A stretch of 64,000 nucleotides of DNA. Origin: Pseudoxanthomonas sp. z9. GTDB lineage: Bacteria; Pseudomonadota; Gammaproteobacteria; Xanthomonadales; Xanthomonadaceae. Below are positions 52,262-60,082 of the stretch, one piece after another. Below the pieces are notes generated by a model that saw only the letters and a program-made list of their open reading frames with translations, made no database searches and had not been told where the DNA came from. How positions within the stretch are numbered: the stretch's first letter is position 1; every line of letters starts with the position of its first letter. Where the stretch lies: positions 248,001 through 312,000 of the forward strand of contig NZ_VFID01000007.1 in NCBI RefSeq assembly GCF_006542425.1, read 5' to 3'. A program made the position numbers and the translations under genes.

Positions 52262-52849
52262 ATGAACATCCTGCATATCGATTCCAGCATCCTGGGCGAC
52301 CAGTCAATCACCCGTTCGCTTTCGGCCGCCATCGTAACCCACCTGCGCAAGCACCAGCCGCACGCGCGGGTGACCTACCGCGACGTCGCCGCCGCGCCGC
52401 TGCCGCAATTCTCCGCGGACGCATTCGTCACCGATCCCGCATCGGCATCGACCCGCGAACTGGCCGTCGCGCTTGAAGAGGTGCTGGCGACCGATGTACT
52501 GGTCGTCGGCGCGCCGATGTACAACTTCGGCGTGCCCAGCCAGCTCAAATCCTGGCTTGATGCCGTGACCATTCCCGGCAGGACGTTCCGCTATGGCGAG
52601 CAGGGCGTGGAAGGATTGCTGGGCGACAAGCGGGTCATCATCGCCTCGGCGCGCGGAGGCTTCTACGGATCGGAAAGCCCGATGGCCGCGCTGGAGCACC
52701 AGGAAAGCCACCTGCGCGCGCTGTTCGGTTTCCTCGGCGTGACCCGTCTGGAGGTGGTCAGCGCCGAAGGCGTGCGCATCAGTCCCGAGCGCGCCGATGT
52801 GGCGGTGCGCCAGGCGATGGCGCAGGTCGAACAGTTGCAGGCAGCCTAG
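52262..52849 (+). CDS. azoR: FMN-dependent NADH-azoreductase
   Basis: 195 aa. FMN phosphate loop HIDSSILGDQSITRSLS (residues 5-21), the PMYNFGVPSQLKSWLDAVTIPGRTFRYGEQG motif at about 85-115, and ASARGGFYGSES near 138 are the AzoR landmarks. It reduces azo dyes and quinones and protects against thiol-reactive quinones. Divergent from an HxlR regulator with an N-terminal Cys, the classical arrangement. Confidence 0.95.
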   Translation: MNILHIDSSILGDQSITRSLSAAIVTHLRKHQPHARVTYRDVAAAPLPQFSADAFVTDPASASTRELAVALEEVLATDVLVVGAPMYNFGVPSQLKSWLDAVTIPGRTFRYGEQGVEGLLGDKRVIIASARGGFYGSESPMAALEHQESHLRALFGFLGVTRLEVVSAEGVRISPERADVAVRQAMAQVEQLQAA

Positions 52850-52887
52850 GCGCGACGTGGCAACGCGCCGCGGGAATGCGGCGCGGG

Positions 52888-53175
52888 CTACGGCCTGGGA
52901 GGATGGCGTATCGCGAGCCGCGCGGCCGCCCCGGTCTCGGGGCCGAGCATCGGTGTCGCGATCGCCGTCGCACTGGCAACGCGTGGCGATCCGGCGGGAG
53001 CGGAGCCGGCGGTATGACCGGCGGGAACCGTGATTGCACCGGGCGGATTGGACGGCGTGGTCTGTCCGTGTGGCGCGGGACGCTCGCGCACGGCGTCCCG
53101 TCCCAGCGAGTAGGCGCTGGCCCAGAGGCACAACATGCCGGCCAGCAGCAGCATGTGGCGTGTCGCGCTTTTCAT
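52888..53175 (-). CDS. Small exported or anchored hypothetical protein (95 aa)
   Basis: GGAG precedes ATG 53173-53175. A hydrophobic N-terminus (HMLLLAGMLCLWASAYSLG) followed by a low-complexity Pro/Ala/Thr-rich segment. It may be a membrane-anchored peptide or have no defined fold. No family recognised. Its 5' end faces the esterase gene, with a 14-bp tandem duplication in the gap. Confidence 0.45.
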   Translation of the reverse strand: MKSATRHMLLLAGMLCLWASAYSLGRDAVRERPAPHGQTTPSNPPGAITVPAGHTAGSAPAGSPRVASATAIATPMLGPETGAAARLAIRHPPRP

Positions 53176-53257
53176 CCTGTTTCTCCGGGCCGGCGCGCGG
53201 GTCGACCGTGCGGCGCAGGTTGCCCCACTCCGGGTGAGGATCCGGTCAAATCCCGGA

Positions 53258-53285
53258 TTCATTGCAGCGCGTTCATTGCAGCGCG
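53258..53285 (+). repeat. 14-bp tandem duplication
   Basis: TTCATTGCAGCGCG occurs twice in immediate succession, 48 bp upstream of the esterase start. A replication slippage product, possibly in its promoter. Confidence 0.8.
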
Positions 53286-53332
53286 CCCGCTCCGGCGCTA
53301 GCGTGACGGTCCCTCCTGGATCCGACTCCGCC

Positions 53333-54076
53333 ATGCGCCTGTTCATGTATCTGTTGATGGCGGCCTGCCTGGTCCCTGCGTCGGGCGTCCTGGCGCAAAC
53401 GTCGCCGCCGCGCGAGGAACTGGCCGCCGGATCGCGATACCTGGTGTACGAAACCGGCGCTGCCGGACCCGCCGATGCGCTGCCGCTGATTGTCGCCCTT
53501 CATTATTCCGGCGCCCATCCGGAGGCGCTGGTCGACGCCTTCACCGGCCTGCGGGTGCCGGCGCGGGTGGTGCTGCCGGAAGGCCCGCACCCGCGTCCAC
53601 AGGGAAAGTCCTGGTTCCCGCAGGGGTATGGCCAGCGTCCCGACATCGAACAGGCGGCGCTGACACGCGAAAGCGAACGCCGGTTGCTTGAGGTCATCGG
53701 CGCGGTGGAAGCGCGGTATCCGGGACGCGGCAAGGTGATCGTCACCGGCGTTTCCTATGGTGGCGATCTGGCCTTCCTGCTGGCGCTGGATCATCCTGCG
53801 CGTTTCCGTGCGGCGTTCCCGGTGGCGGCACGGTTGCTGCCGGAGTGGCTGCCCGCGCGTCCGGCGTGCGCGGCGGACTGCCCGCCGCTGCATGCGCTGC
53901 ACGGGGAAGACGATGCCACGGTGCCGATCGGGCCGACCCGGGCGGCGGTGGAAACCCTGCGCGAGCGAGGTTTCGATGCCGCGCTCACGTCCTATCCCGG
54001 CGTCACCCATGATTTCAGCGCGGGCATGCAGGCGGACCTGCGTGCGCGCATCGAGGCATTGCTGCGCTCACCCTGA
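53333..54076 (+). CDS. Secreted esterase of the phospholipase/carboxylesterase type (247 aa)
   Basis: Sec signal of about 22 residues (CLVPASGVLAQT). Alpha/beta fold with IVALHYSGAHPEALVDAF, nucleophile elbow VTGVSYGGDLAFLLAL (Ser141), acid in LHGEDDATVPIGPTRAAV and catalytic His226 in YPGVTHDFSAGM. Length and order match small dienelactone-hydrolase/esterase D-like proteins of the periplasm. ATG 53333. The gap 54077-54243 after it shows no feature. Confidence 0.85.
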   Translation: MRLFMYLLMAACLVPASGVLAQTSPPREELAAGSRYLVYETGAAGPADALPLIVALHYSGAHPEALVDAFTGLRVPARVVLPEGPHPRPQGKSWFPQGYGQRPDIEQAALTRESERRLLEVIGAVEARYPGRGKVIVTGVSYGGDLAFLLALDHPARFRAAFPVAARLLPEWLPARPACAADCPPLHALHGEDDATVPIGPTRAAVETLRERGFDAALTSYPGVTHDFSAGMQADLRARIEALLRSP

Positions 54077-54243
54077 TCCGTCGCATCTGCTCGGCAGCAA
54101 CCGGTCATCGGATACCTGCGCGCGCCATCGCCATCTCCGACGTGGCCTTGAAGCAATGCTGTCCCGGCTTGAAGAAATCGTGAAGCGGCGCGCCACGCGC
54201 CGATGCTATAAGACGAATCCACGCCATCACGGGAACTTCGTCC

Positions 54244-54672
54244 ATGGAAACCAACGAACTCCACCGCGGCCGCCTGATCGATCACCTGCAACTGGTGGTG
54301 CGCGATCTGGATGCCAGCCGCCGTTTCTACCAGGCCGTATTCGACGTCCTGCAGATTCCGATGAGCGGCAGCGGCGAGGATTATTTCTGGGCCGACGAAT
54401 TGTTCGTGTCCACCGCCAGCAGCGATGCCGCGCAGGGCGAACTCACCGGCCGCCATCACCTGGCCTTCCAGGCGCAGGACCGTGCGATGGTGGACGCCTT
54501 CCATCGCGCCGCGCTCGCCAATGGCGGCCGCGACAACGGCGCGCCCGGCGAACGCGCCTATCACCCGGGCTACTACGGCGCGTTCGCATTGGACCCGGAT
54601 GGCAACAACATCGAGGCGGTCTATCACGGCGAGGCCAAGCGCAGCGCGCCGTCGGTGAAGGTCACTTTCTAG
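54244..54672 (+). CDS. VOC-family glyoxalase/dioxygenase-like protein (142 aa)
   Basis: One vicinal-oxygen-chelate module: DHLQLVVRDLDASRRFYQAVFDVL at the start, RHHLAFQAQDRAMVDAFHRAALANGGRDNGAPGERAYHPGYYGAFALDPDGNNIEAVYH at the end, with His and Glu candidates for metal binding (HLQL, HHLAF, EAVYH). Such proteins dimerise and use divalent metal. No specific substrate. ArsR-SRPBCC genes follow. Confidence 0.87.
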   Translation: METNELHRGRLIDHLQLVVRDLDASRRFYQAVFDVLQIPMSGSGEDYFWADELFVSTASSDAAQGELTGRHHLAFQAQDRAMVDAFHRAALANGGRDNGAPGERAYHPGYYGAFALDPDGNNIEAVYHGEAKRSAPSVKVTF

Positions 54673-54701
54673 CCGCGCGGTCCTGCCTTCAGGCAGCCAC
54701 T

Positions 54702-54737
54702 TGCGCAACACATAAGTATTCGCTAATGTGTTGCGCA
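54702..54737. promoter_or_regulatory. Perfect ArsR operator overlapping the start codon
   Basis: TGCGCAACACAT (54702-54713) and ATGTGTTGCGCA (54726-54737) are exact inverse complements around the 12-base spacer AAGTATTCGCTA. The last A of the right arm is the first base of the arsR start codon, so bound regulator would block both transcription and translation start. Half-site style (AACACAT..ATGTGTT) is that of ArsR/SmtB repressors. Confidence 0.85.
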
Positions 54738-55051
54738 TGGTCGAAAACGACATCTTCAAGGCCCTGGCCGATCCCACCCGCCGCGCGATCTTCGAGAAGC
54801 TGGCGGCGGGACGGATGAACGCCAGCACCCTGCGCACGGGCCTGGACATCAGCCAGCCGGCGATGTCCCAGCACCTGGCCGTGCTGCGCGGCGCGGGACT
54901 GGTGCGCGAGGAGCGCGAGGGCCGGTTCGTGAACTACGAAGTCGATCCGGATGGCCTGGCGCTCATCGCGCGCTGGCTGGCGAAATACCGCGCCTACTGG
55001 CCGGCCCGGATCGACGCCCTGAAGGCGCTGTTGAAGGACATGGACCAATGA
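54737..55051 (+). CDS. ArsR-family regulator (104 aa)
   Basis: Winged helix FKALADPTRRAIFEKLAAGRMNASTLRTGLDISQPAMSQHLAVLRGAGLVREEREGRFVNYEVDPDGL. None of the Cys metal motifs of ArsR/SmtB is present, placing it in the metal-free group that is coded with SRPBCC proteins. Its stop overlaps the SRPBCC ATG (ATGA 55048-55051). Autorepression through the palindrome that includes its ATG is strongly suggested. Confidence 0.92.
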   Translation: MVENDIFKALADPTRRAIFEKLAAGRMNASTLRTGLDISQPAMSQHLAVLRGAGLVREEREGRFVNYEVDPDGLALIARWLAKYRAYWPARIDALKALLKDMDQ

Positions 55052-55410
55052 ACGAATCCACGACCGAAACGCAGCCCGGGGACGGCGATCTGGTGCTCGA
55101 ATACGAGCTGGACGCACCACCGGCCCAGGTCTGGCGCGCCATCAGCATCCCGGCGTTCCGCGAGCAGTGGCTGCCCGATCGCGCCCTGGCCGACGCCGCC
55201 CCGGTATCCAGCGTCGGCGGCGAGGAAATCCGCTACCGCGTGCGCGACGACGAGCCGCCCTTCCTCGAAAGCATCGTGACCTTCCGGATACGCCCCAATG
55301 AAGGCGGCGGCAGCACGTTGCGGATCATCCATGCCCCACCGGATCCGCGCCTGGCCTCCGCCGCGCCGGCCGCCAACGACGACGCCCCCGTGCTCATGCG
55401 CGCGGCCTGA
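55048..55410 (+). CDS. SRPBCC/AHSA1-domain protein (120 aa)
   Basis: Small helix-grip fold: [38 protein letters not shown], then [34 protein letters not shown]. Shorter than usual (140-160 aa), with a truncated C-terminal helix replaced by an Ala/Pro/Asp tail, so the ligand pocket may be open. Translationally coupled to the ArsR gene. The ligand of such pairs is generally unknown. Confidence 0.82.
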   Translation: MNESTTETQPGDGDLVLEYELDAPPAQVWRAISIPAFREQWLPDRALADAAPVSSVGGEEIRYRVRDDEPPFLESIVTFRIRPNEGGGSTLRIIHAPPDPRLASAAPAANDDAPVLMRAA

Positions 55411-55450
55411 CGCGCGTCCCCTTCACCTGCTGGAAACCGGGAGTTCGCGC

Positions 55451-56059
55451 ATGCGCGAAACGATGCAACTCGTCCCCATGGTGCTCGAACAGTCGAGCCG
55501 GGGAGAACGTTCCTTCGACATCTATTCGCGGTTGCTGCGCGAACGGATCATCTTCCTCAACGGCGAGGTCAACGACACCGTCTCGGCGCTGGTGTGCGCG
55601 CAACTGCTGTTCCTGGAGGCGGAGAATCCGGACAAGCCCATTCATCTCTACATCAATTCACCTGGCGGATTGATCACTGCCGGTCTGGCGATGTACGACA
55701 CCATGCAATACATCAAGGCGCCGGTGCACACGCTGTGCATGGGAACCGCCCGTTCGATGGGATCGTTCCTGCTGATGGCCGGTGAACCGGGCGAGCGCAA
55801 GGCGCTGGCCAATGCCAGCCTGCACGTGCACCAGCCACTGGGCGGTTTCCAGGGGCAGGCCTCGGACATCTTCATCCACGCCGAGGAAATGCGGAAAACC
55901 AAGGAGCGCATCATCCGCCTGTACGCCGAACATTGCGGTCGAAGCTACGCGGAAGTCGAACGCACGCTCGATCGCGATCACTACATGAGCGCGGAGGAAG
56001 CCAGGGAGTGGGGCCTGATCGATCGCGTGCTCAAGCATCGCGAGGCCAAGGCGGCCTGA
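55451..56059 (+). CDS. ClpP-family serine protease paralogue (202 aa)
   Basis: GGGAG eight bases before ATG 55451. The body is a full Clp[54 protein letters not shown] and [24 protein letters not shown]. The catalytic triad Ser102, His127 and Asp176 is intact, but surroundings deviate from the canonical enzyme: [14 protein letters not shown] instead of GQAASMGAFLLTAG. No clpX or tig gene is adjacent, so it is probably a second ClpP that might assemble with the housekeeping one or serve a different adaptor. It lies 40 bp behind the SRPBCC gene and may share its transcript. Confidence 0.9.
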   Translation: MRETMQLVPMVLEQSSRGERSFDIYSRLLRERIIFLNGEVNDTVSALVCAQLLFLEAENPDKPIHLYINSPGGLITAGLAMYDTMQYIKAPVHTLCMGTARSMGSFLLMAGEPGERKALANASLHVHQPLGGFQGQASDIFIHAEEMRKTKERIIRLYAEHCGRSYAEVERTLDRDHYMSAEEAREWGLIDRVLKHREAKAA

Positions 56060-56072
56060 TCGCCGCTACGGT

Positions 56073-56486
56073 TCAGGCGCGCAGCATGCCTTCCACGTGG
56101 TCGCCGAAGGCCGCATGCAGCGCGTCCGGGTCGCCACCCAGCGCGCCGCGCATGCGCTCCTCGTCGATCGGGCGCACGACCCACTGGTAGCGCCCACTGC
56201 GCCAGCCGTTGCGCTCGTACTGGGCGACGGCGACGTAATAGTTCGGCCCCGGACCGACGCAGTACCAGAATGCGGCCAGCGGGGCGTGATCGCTGTGCCG
56301 CGAAACCTCGTGGGTCACCCGCTTGACCACGGTGATCTCGTCCACCCGCAGGCTGCCGGTTCCGGCCGGAAACCGCAGTCCCTCGAAGGAGCGTTGCAGC
56401 AGGCGATCGCCCACCCGGCTGTGCTGGACATGCAGCATCACCACGGCGGCGAAAATCAGGACGGAAGCCAGGAACGCGTAGACCAT
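56073..56486 (-). CDS. Membrane-anchored hypothetical protein (137 aa)
   Basis: A single N-terminal helix (MVYAFLASVLIFAAVVMLHV) followed by a soluble domain with HAPLAAFWYCVGPGPNYYVAVAQYERNGWRSGRYQWVVRPIDEERMRGALGGD. The arrangement of aromatic strands suggests a small beta-fold. No family recognised. Converges on the clpP paralogue with 13 bp between. Confidence 0.6.
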   Translation of the reverse strand: MVYAFLASVLIFAAVVMLHVQHSRVGDRLLQRSFEGLRFPAGTGSLRVDEITVVKRVTHEVSRHSDHAPLAAFWYCVGPGPNYYVAVAQYERNGWRSGRYQWVVRPIDEERMRGALGGDPDALHAAFGDHVEGMLRA

Positions 56487-56575
56487 GACCGGACCCGGGA
56501 ACGAAACGATCTGCAGCCTATCTTACCCGTCCCGGCGGACGGCGCCGGTCACGTGCAACGGTCACGGCAGCCGGT

Positions 56576-57037
56576 TCATCGACCCAGTCCCGGAGCCACG
56601 GCGGGTGGATTCTCTTCTTCCGGATGCACCCAGATCCGGATCGCCTCGGTACCCGCATCCATCGGCTTGGGACACTTGCCGTCGCCGGCGCCGGTGAAAC
56701 CGCCGGACGGACTGCAGATTTCCCTGCCCCGCGCATCGAGCAGCGGGTTGAACTGATCGCAGCAGGGCGACACCAGGTAGAACGCCGGCGATCCCTGATG
56801 GGTGATCCGCCAGATCGAACCGGGCGCGCCGTTTGCGGGCAGTCGTTCGTAGTCGGCGATTCTCGCGCGCAGCCAATCCGGCAGCGGTGCCTGTCCCGTA
56901 CTCGCCGTCGTGCCCGCGCTCGTGGTGTTTCCGTTCGCGCCGCTGTCCGCGGGCGCATGCGTGCAGGCGGCCAGGGCGGCCGATAGCAGGAAACACGCGG
57001 TGATCCGGAAGCGCGTCACGCGCCGCGGCGATGTCAT
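56576..57037 (-). CDS. DUF6970-like lipoprotein (153 aa)
   Basis: Lipoprotein signal with lipobox LAAC. After a Ser/Thr/Ala linker, the domain reads LPDWLRARIADYERLPANGAPGSIWRITHQGSPAFYLVSPCCDQFNPLLDARGREICSPSGGFTGAGDGKCP, which matches the DUF6970 pattern (W...I..YE.LP, CCD, C.P.GG.TG.GDG.C). Three or more cysteines likely form disulfides. Function unknown; several related lipoproteins in other bacteria. Confidence 0.75.
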   Translation of the reverse strand: MTSPRRVTRFRITACFLLSAALAACTHAPADSGANGNTTSAGTTASTGQAPLPDWLRARIADYERLPANGAPGSIWRITHQGSPAFYLVSPCCDQFNPLLDARGREICSPSGGFTGAGDGKCPKPMDAGTEAIRIWVHPEEENPPAVAPGLGR

Positions 57038-57179
57038 GGTCCAGCCACGCGATCACGGAAGGAGAACACAGCCTACCAGTCCACCCGGCGGGCCGGTGTC
57101 GTGATCCGGCCCGCCACATTTCGCATGCTTCGCAACCCGGCATCAGGACGCGTCGCCAGGACACGTCGCCAGGGTCCGG

Positions 57180-58901
57180 TCAGAACCCGGCATTGACCTC
57201 CAGCTGGAAGACATCGATGGACAGCGGGGCGCCGGAGACCTCCTTGGCGGCCATCCAGCGGCCGGTCAGCCAGACCTTGCGATCGAAGGCGTAGGAGGCG
57301 CCCAGGTAGTAGCCCTTGGCGTTGGTGCCGCCGAGATGGAAATTGGAGTCGTTGAACCCGTCCGGCAACGCGTCCGGGTCGATGCGCTTGTAGCCCAGCC
57401 AGGCGTTCCAGTCGCCGGCCTTGGCCAGGGCCAGGTCGCCGAAGGTGGCCTGGACCAGGTAGGCGGTGTCGCCGCTGTCCAGGTCGGCCACGGTGGGGGT
57501 GGCCCCGGCCGCGGTGGCCAGGTTGGTGACCAGCCCGCCGTGGGCGCGGGTCCACATCCGCTGCGGGTCGTAGGCGGTGTTCTTGACCCCGTGGGCTTCC
57601 ACGCGCAGGCGGGTGCCGGCCAGGGCCGGGGTCTCCCAACTCAGGTTCAGGTCCACCAACCTGAAATTCGCCGCCAGGCCCACGTACTGCGGCAGCGGGG
57701 TGTTGGCCGGATCCAGCGGGTCCAGGGCGATGTTGCGCAGGAGCATGAGGGTGTTGCCCTTCTGCATGAACGCCGGGCGGGTGCCGTCGGTGCTGCAGAC
57801 CTGGGCGCCGGCGTACAGCGCGCAGGGGGCCGAGTACTCGCCGGAGATGTTGCGGAACTGGTAGTAGGCCAGCGCCGCGCGCAGGGTCTGGTCCTCGCCG
57901 AAACGCCAGTTCGCGCCCACCTGCAGGCCGTTGAGCCACTTGTCGCGGCTGGCCTGCTTGTCCTGGCTGGTGGCCGGGAAGTTGTCGGCCGAGTATTCCA
58001 GCGGGCTCAGGCCCAGGGTGGCGAACAGGTCCAGCCCTTCGCCCACGGCCCGTTCGTACTTGACCGCCAGGCCGTCGAAGTTGAGGTCGTTGGAGAACAG
58101 GATGTCGGTGGACCAGTAGGGGTTGGCGAAGCGTCCGCCGGTGAACTCCAGGCCCGGCAGCGGCGACCAGGCCAGCCAGGCCTGGTCCAGCCAGGCGTCC
58201 TTCTTGGCCAGGCCGCCGCCCAGGGTCTGGGTGGTGGAGACCGGGCCGTCGTCGTTGCCGGTGGCCAGGCGCACGCCGGCGCGGGTGTGTTCGCCCAGTT
58301 GGGCCAGCACGCCCAGGCGGGCGCGGATGCGCCAGGAGTTGTTGCGGTCCTGGCGGGTATTGCGCAGCGGCGGCAGGTCCAGGTTGGTGTTGGGGTTGAT
58401 GTCGTAGCCGGCGCCGGCGTTGATGCGGGCCCAGTCGGTCTCGATGGTGCTGTTGCGTTCGGAGAACAGGCGCGACTCGTTGCGCACGCGCACATCGCCG
58501 GTGACCTGCACGCGCTGGGTCCACTCCGGCACCGCCTCGGGGGCGGCCCAGCGTTCGGCCTTGGCCTGGGCCAGCACCTCGGCCTTGACCTCCTCGCGGA
58601 TGCCTTCGCGCACGGATTCGGGGATGTAGGGCACGCGCACCTCGCCCGGTTCCAGGGCGGGGCCGGCGGGGCCGGCGGCGCTGGCGGCCGGGCGGGCGGC
58701 GGCCTCGCGGCGGGCTTCCTCCAGCAGGGCCTGGCCCACCTGGGGAGTGAGCGCGCCGCTGTCGATGAGGCCGCGGATGAGCTTGACCAGGGTGCTCTCG
58801 GCGGCCGGGGCCTCCTGGGCCTGGGCGGCGGTGGACAGGACCAGGGCCAGGCCGATGCCGGCGGCCAGGTGGCGCAGGCGGGAAAGGGGAATACGGGTCA
58901 T
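57180..58901 (-). CDS. Putative porin, last gene of the TPS/Exb/TonB cluster (573 aa)
   Basis: Sec signal (LALVLSTAAQAQ) and a coiled-coil-like N-terminal segment (LLEEARREAAARP) precede a large beta-barrel that ends VFQLEVNAGF with terminal Phe. The general style is the Porin_5 family, with GYDINPNTNLDLPPLRNTRQDRNNSWRIRARLGV and YWSTDILFSNDLNFDGLAVKYE. In the pdt-like locus of Pseudomonas a porin-like protein completes the ExbB2/ExbD2/TonB set. It could be the TonB-linked receptor for a phosphate- or metal-containing substrate. ATG 58899-58901; TTG two codons upstream is also open. Confidence 0.82.
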   Translation of the reverse strand: MTRIPLSRLRHLAAGIGLALVLSTAAQAQEAPAAESTLVKLIRGLIDSGALTPQVGQALLEEARREAAARPAASAAGPAGPALEPGEVRVPYIPESVREGIREEVKAEVLAQAKAERWAAPEAVPEWTQRVQVTGDVRVRNESRLFSERNSTIETDWARINAGAGYDINPNTNLDLPPLRNTRQDRNNSWRIRARLGVLAQLGEHTRAGVRLATGNDDGPVSTTQTLGGGLAKKDAWLDQAWLAWSPLPGLEFTGGRFANPYWSTDILFSNDLNFDGLAVKYERAVGEGLDLFATLGLSPLEYSADNFPATSQDKQASRDKWLNGLQVGANWRFGEDQTLRAALAYYQFRNISGEYSAPCALYAGAQVCSTDGTRPAFMQKGNTLMLLRNIALDPLDPANTPLPQYVGLAANFRLVDLNLSWETPALAGTRLRVEAHGVKNTAYDPQRMWTRAHGGLVTNLATAAGATPTVADLDSGDTAYLVQATFGDLALAKAGDWNAWLGYKRIDPDALPDGFNDSNFHLGGTNAKGYYLGASYAFDRKVWLTGRWMAAKEVSGAPLSIDVFQLEVNAGF

Positions 58902-58967
58902 GGGCAACTCACAAGGCAGGAAAAAGGGGCGGAAAAGGGGGAAGTGGTCGGCATGGGGCGGTCCGGG

Positions 58968-59657
58968 TCAGCCGGCGGGCCGGCGGCCCTGCACCAGCAC
59001 CCGGGCCGGGAAGGTCAGCGAGGCCGGCGGGCGTTCGTCCACCCGGCCCAGGGCGCGCACGGCTTCCAGCACGGCCTGGTCGGCGTCGGGGTTGCCGCTG
59101 CCGCGGGCCAGTTCGACCCGGCTCAGTTCCCCGCCGGGGCCGAGCCAGACGTGCAGGGTCAACTGGAAGGCCAGCGGGCGCAGGCGTTCGTCGCGGGCGA
59201 TGGCCTGCTGCAGGACGTAGCCCAGGTAGCGGCCGTAGGAGGCGTTGCCGGCGCCGCCGGCGCCGACCCCGCTCATGCCGCCGCCGCGGCCGGACTGGAT
59301 GCCGAAATTGTCGGTGCCGGCCTGGGCGTCGGCGTTCATGGTCACCGGGTCGGCGGTGTCCGGGGTGGGCGCCTCCTCGGCCGGCTTGGGCACGTCCTCC
59401 AGCGGCTCGGGCTCGGGCATGACCTCTTCCGGTTCCACTTCCGGCTCGGGTTCGGGCTCGGGTTCGGGCGGCGGCGGCGGGGGCGGCGGCAGGGTCAGCA
59501 CCGGCACGGCGGCCACCGGCCGACGGGTGCTGGCCGGGTCCTTGAGCAGCAGGTAGCCCACCAGGCCCACCAGCAGCGCGGCCAGCAGCAGCGCCCCGAG
59601 CAGGGCCGGCCAGCCCGCGCGCAGGCCACGGCCGGGACGAGGGGCGGGCGCAGTCAT
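58968..59657 (-). CDS. tonB: TonB-like energy transducer (229 aa)
   Basis: One N-terminal membrane helix (ALLGALLLAALLVGLVGYLLL), a long Pro/Glu spacer (PPPPPPPPEPEPEPEPEVEPEE) to span the periplasm, and a C-terminal TonB domain from about residue 140 (YGRYLGYVLQQAIARDERLRPLAFQLTLHVWLGPGGELSRVELARGSGNPDADQAVLEAVRAL). The conserved YP motif of classical TonB is not present, as in many dedicated homologues. It follows exbD by four bases and precedes the porin gene by 66 bp. Confidence 0.9.
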   Translation of the reverse strand: MTAPAPRPGRGLRAGWPALLGALLLAALLVGLVGYLLLKDPASTRRPVAAVPVLTLPPPPPPPPEPEPEPEPEVEPEEVMPEPEPLEDVPKPAEEAPTPDTADPVTMNADAQAGTDNFGIQSGRGGGMSGVGAGGAGNASYGRYLGYVLQQAIARDERLRPLAFQLTLHVWLGPGGELSRVELARGSGNPDADQAVLEAVRALGRVDERPPASLTFPARVLVQGRRPAG

Positions 59658-59661
59658 GGCC

Positions 59662-60072
59662 TCACCCCTGCGCCTTGCCGGTGACCAGGCCGACCTGGGT
59701 CAGCTCGATGCGCCGCAGCAGGTCCAGCACTTCCACCACCCGGGCGTACTGCACCTGGGCGTCGCCGCGCACGATGACCGGGAAGTCCGGGGTGATGGCC
59801 TGTTCGGTGCGCAGGCGTTGTTCCAGCTCGGCCAGGCTCACCGGGTAGGCGTCCAGGAAAATCTGCCCGGCGTTGTCCACCGTGATGGCCTTGGTCTGCG
59901 GCTTCTCCAGGGCCTGGCTGCTGCTGGCCTTGGGCAGGTTGACCTCAATGCCGGGGATGGTGGCGTTGCTGGTCAAAATGAAAATGACCAGCACCACCAG
60001 CAGCACGTCCACGAAGGGGGTGACGTTGATGCCCTTCTCGCGTTTTTTGACACCGAATCGCTTGGCGGCCAT
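59662..60072 (-). CDS. exbD: ExbD/TolR-type proton-channel subunit (136 aa)
   Basis: Single membrane helix near the N-terminus with the channel Asp: NVTPFVDVLLVVLVIFILTSNATIPGIEVNLPKA, the family signature. The C-terminal periplasmic ExbD domain (ITVDNAGQIFLDAYPVSLAELEQRLRTEQAITPDFPVIVRGDAQVQYARVVEVLDLLRRIELTQVGLVT) is complete. Start ATG 60070-60072, ten bases past the ExbB stop. Together with the neighbouring ExbB fusion it should energise TonB. Confidence 0.94.
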   Translation of the reverse strand: MAAKRFGVKKREKGINVTPFVDVLLVVLVIFILTSNATIPGIEVNLPKASSSQALEKPQTKAITVDNAGQIFLDAYPVSLAELEQRLRTEQAITPDFPVIVRGDAQVQYARVVEVLDLLRRIELTQVGLVTGKAQG

Positions 60073-60082
60073 GGCGCGGTCC

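Noticed and set aside
57336..59684. A 782-codon Gly/Val/Gln-rich plus-strand frame
   Set aside because: Mirrors the porin and TonB genes on the minus strand; repetitive composition reflects GC-skewed antisense codons.
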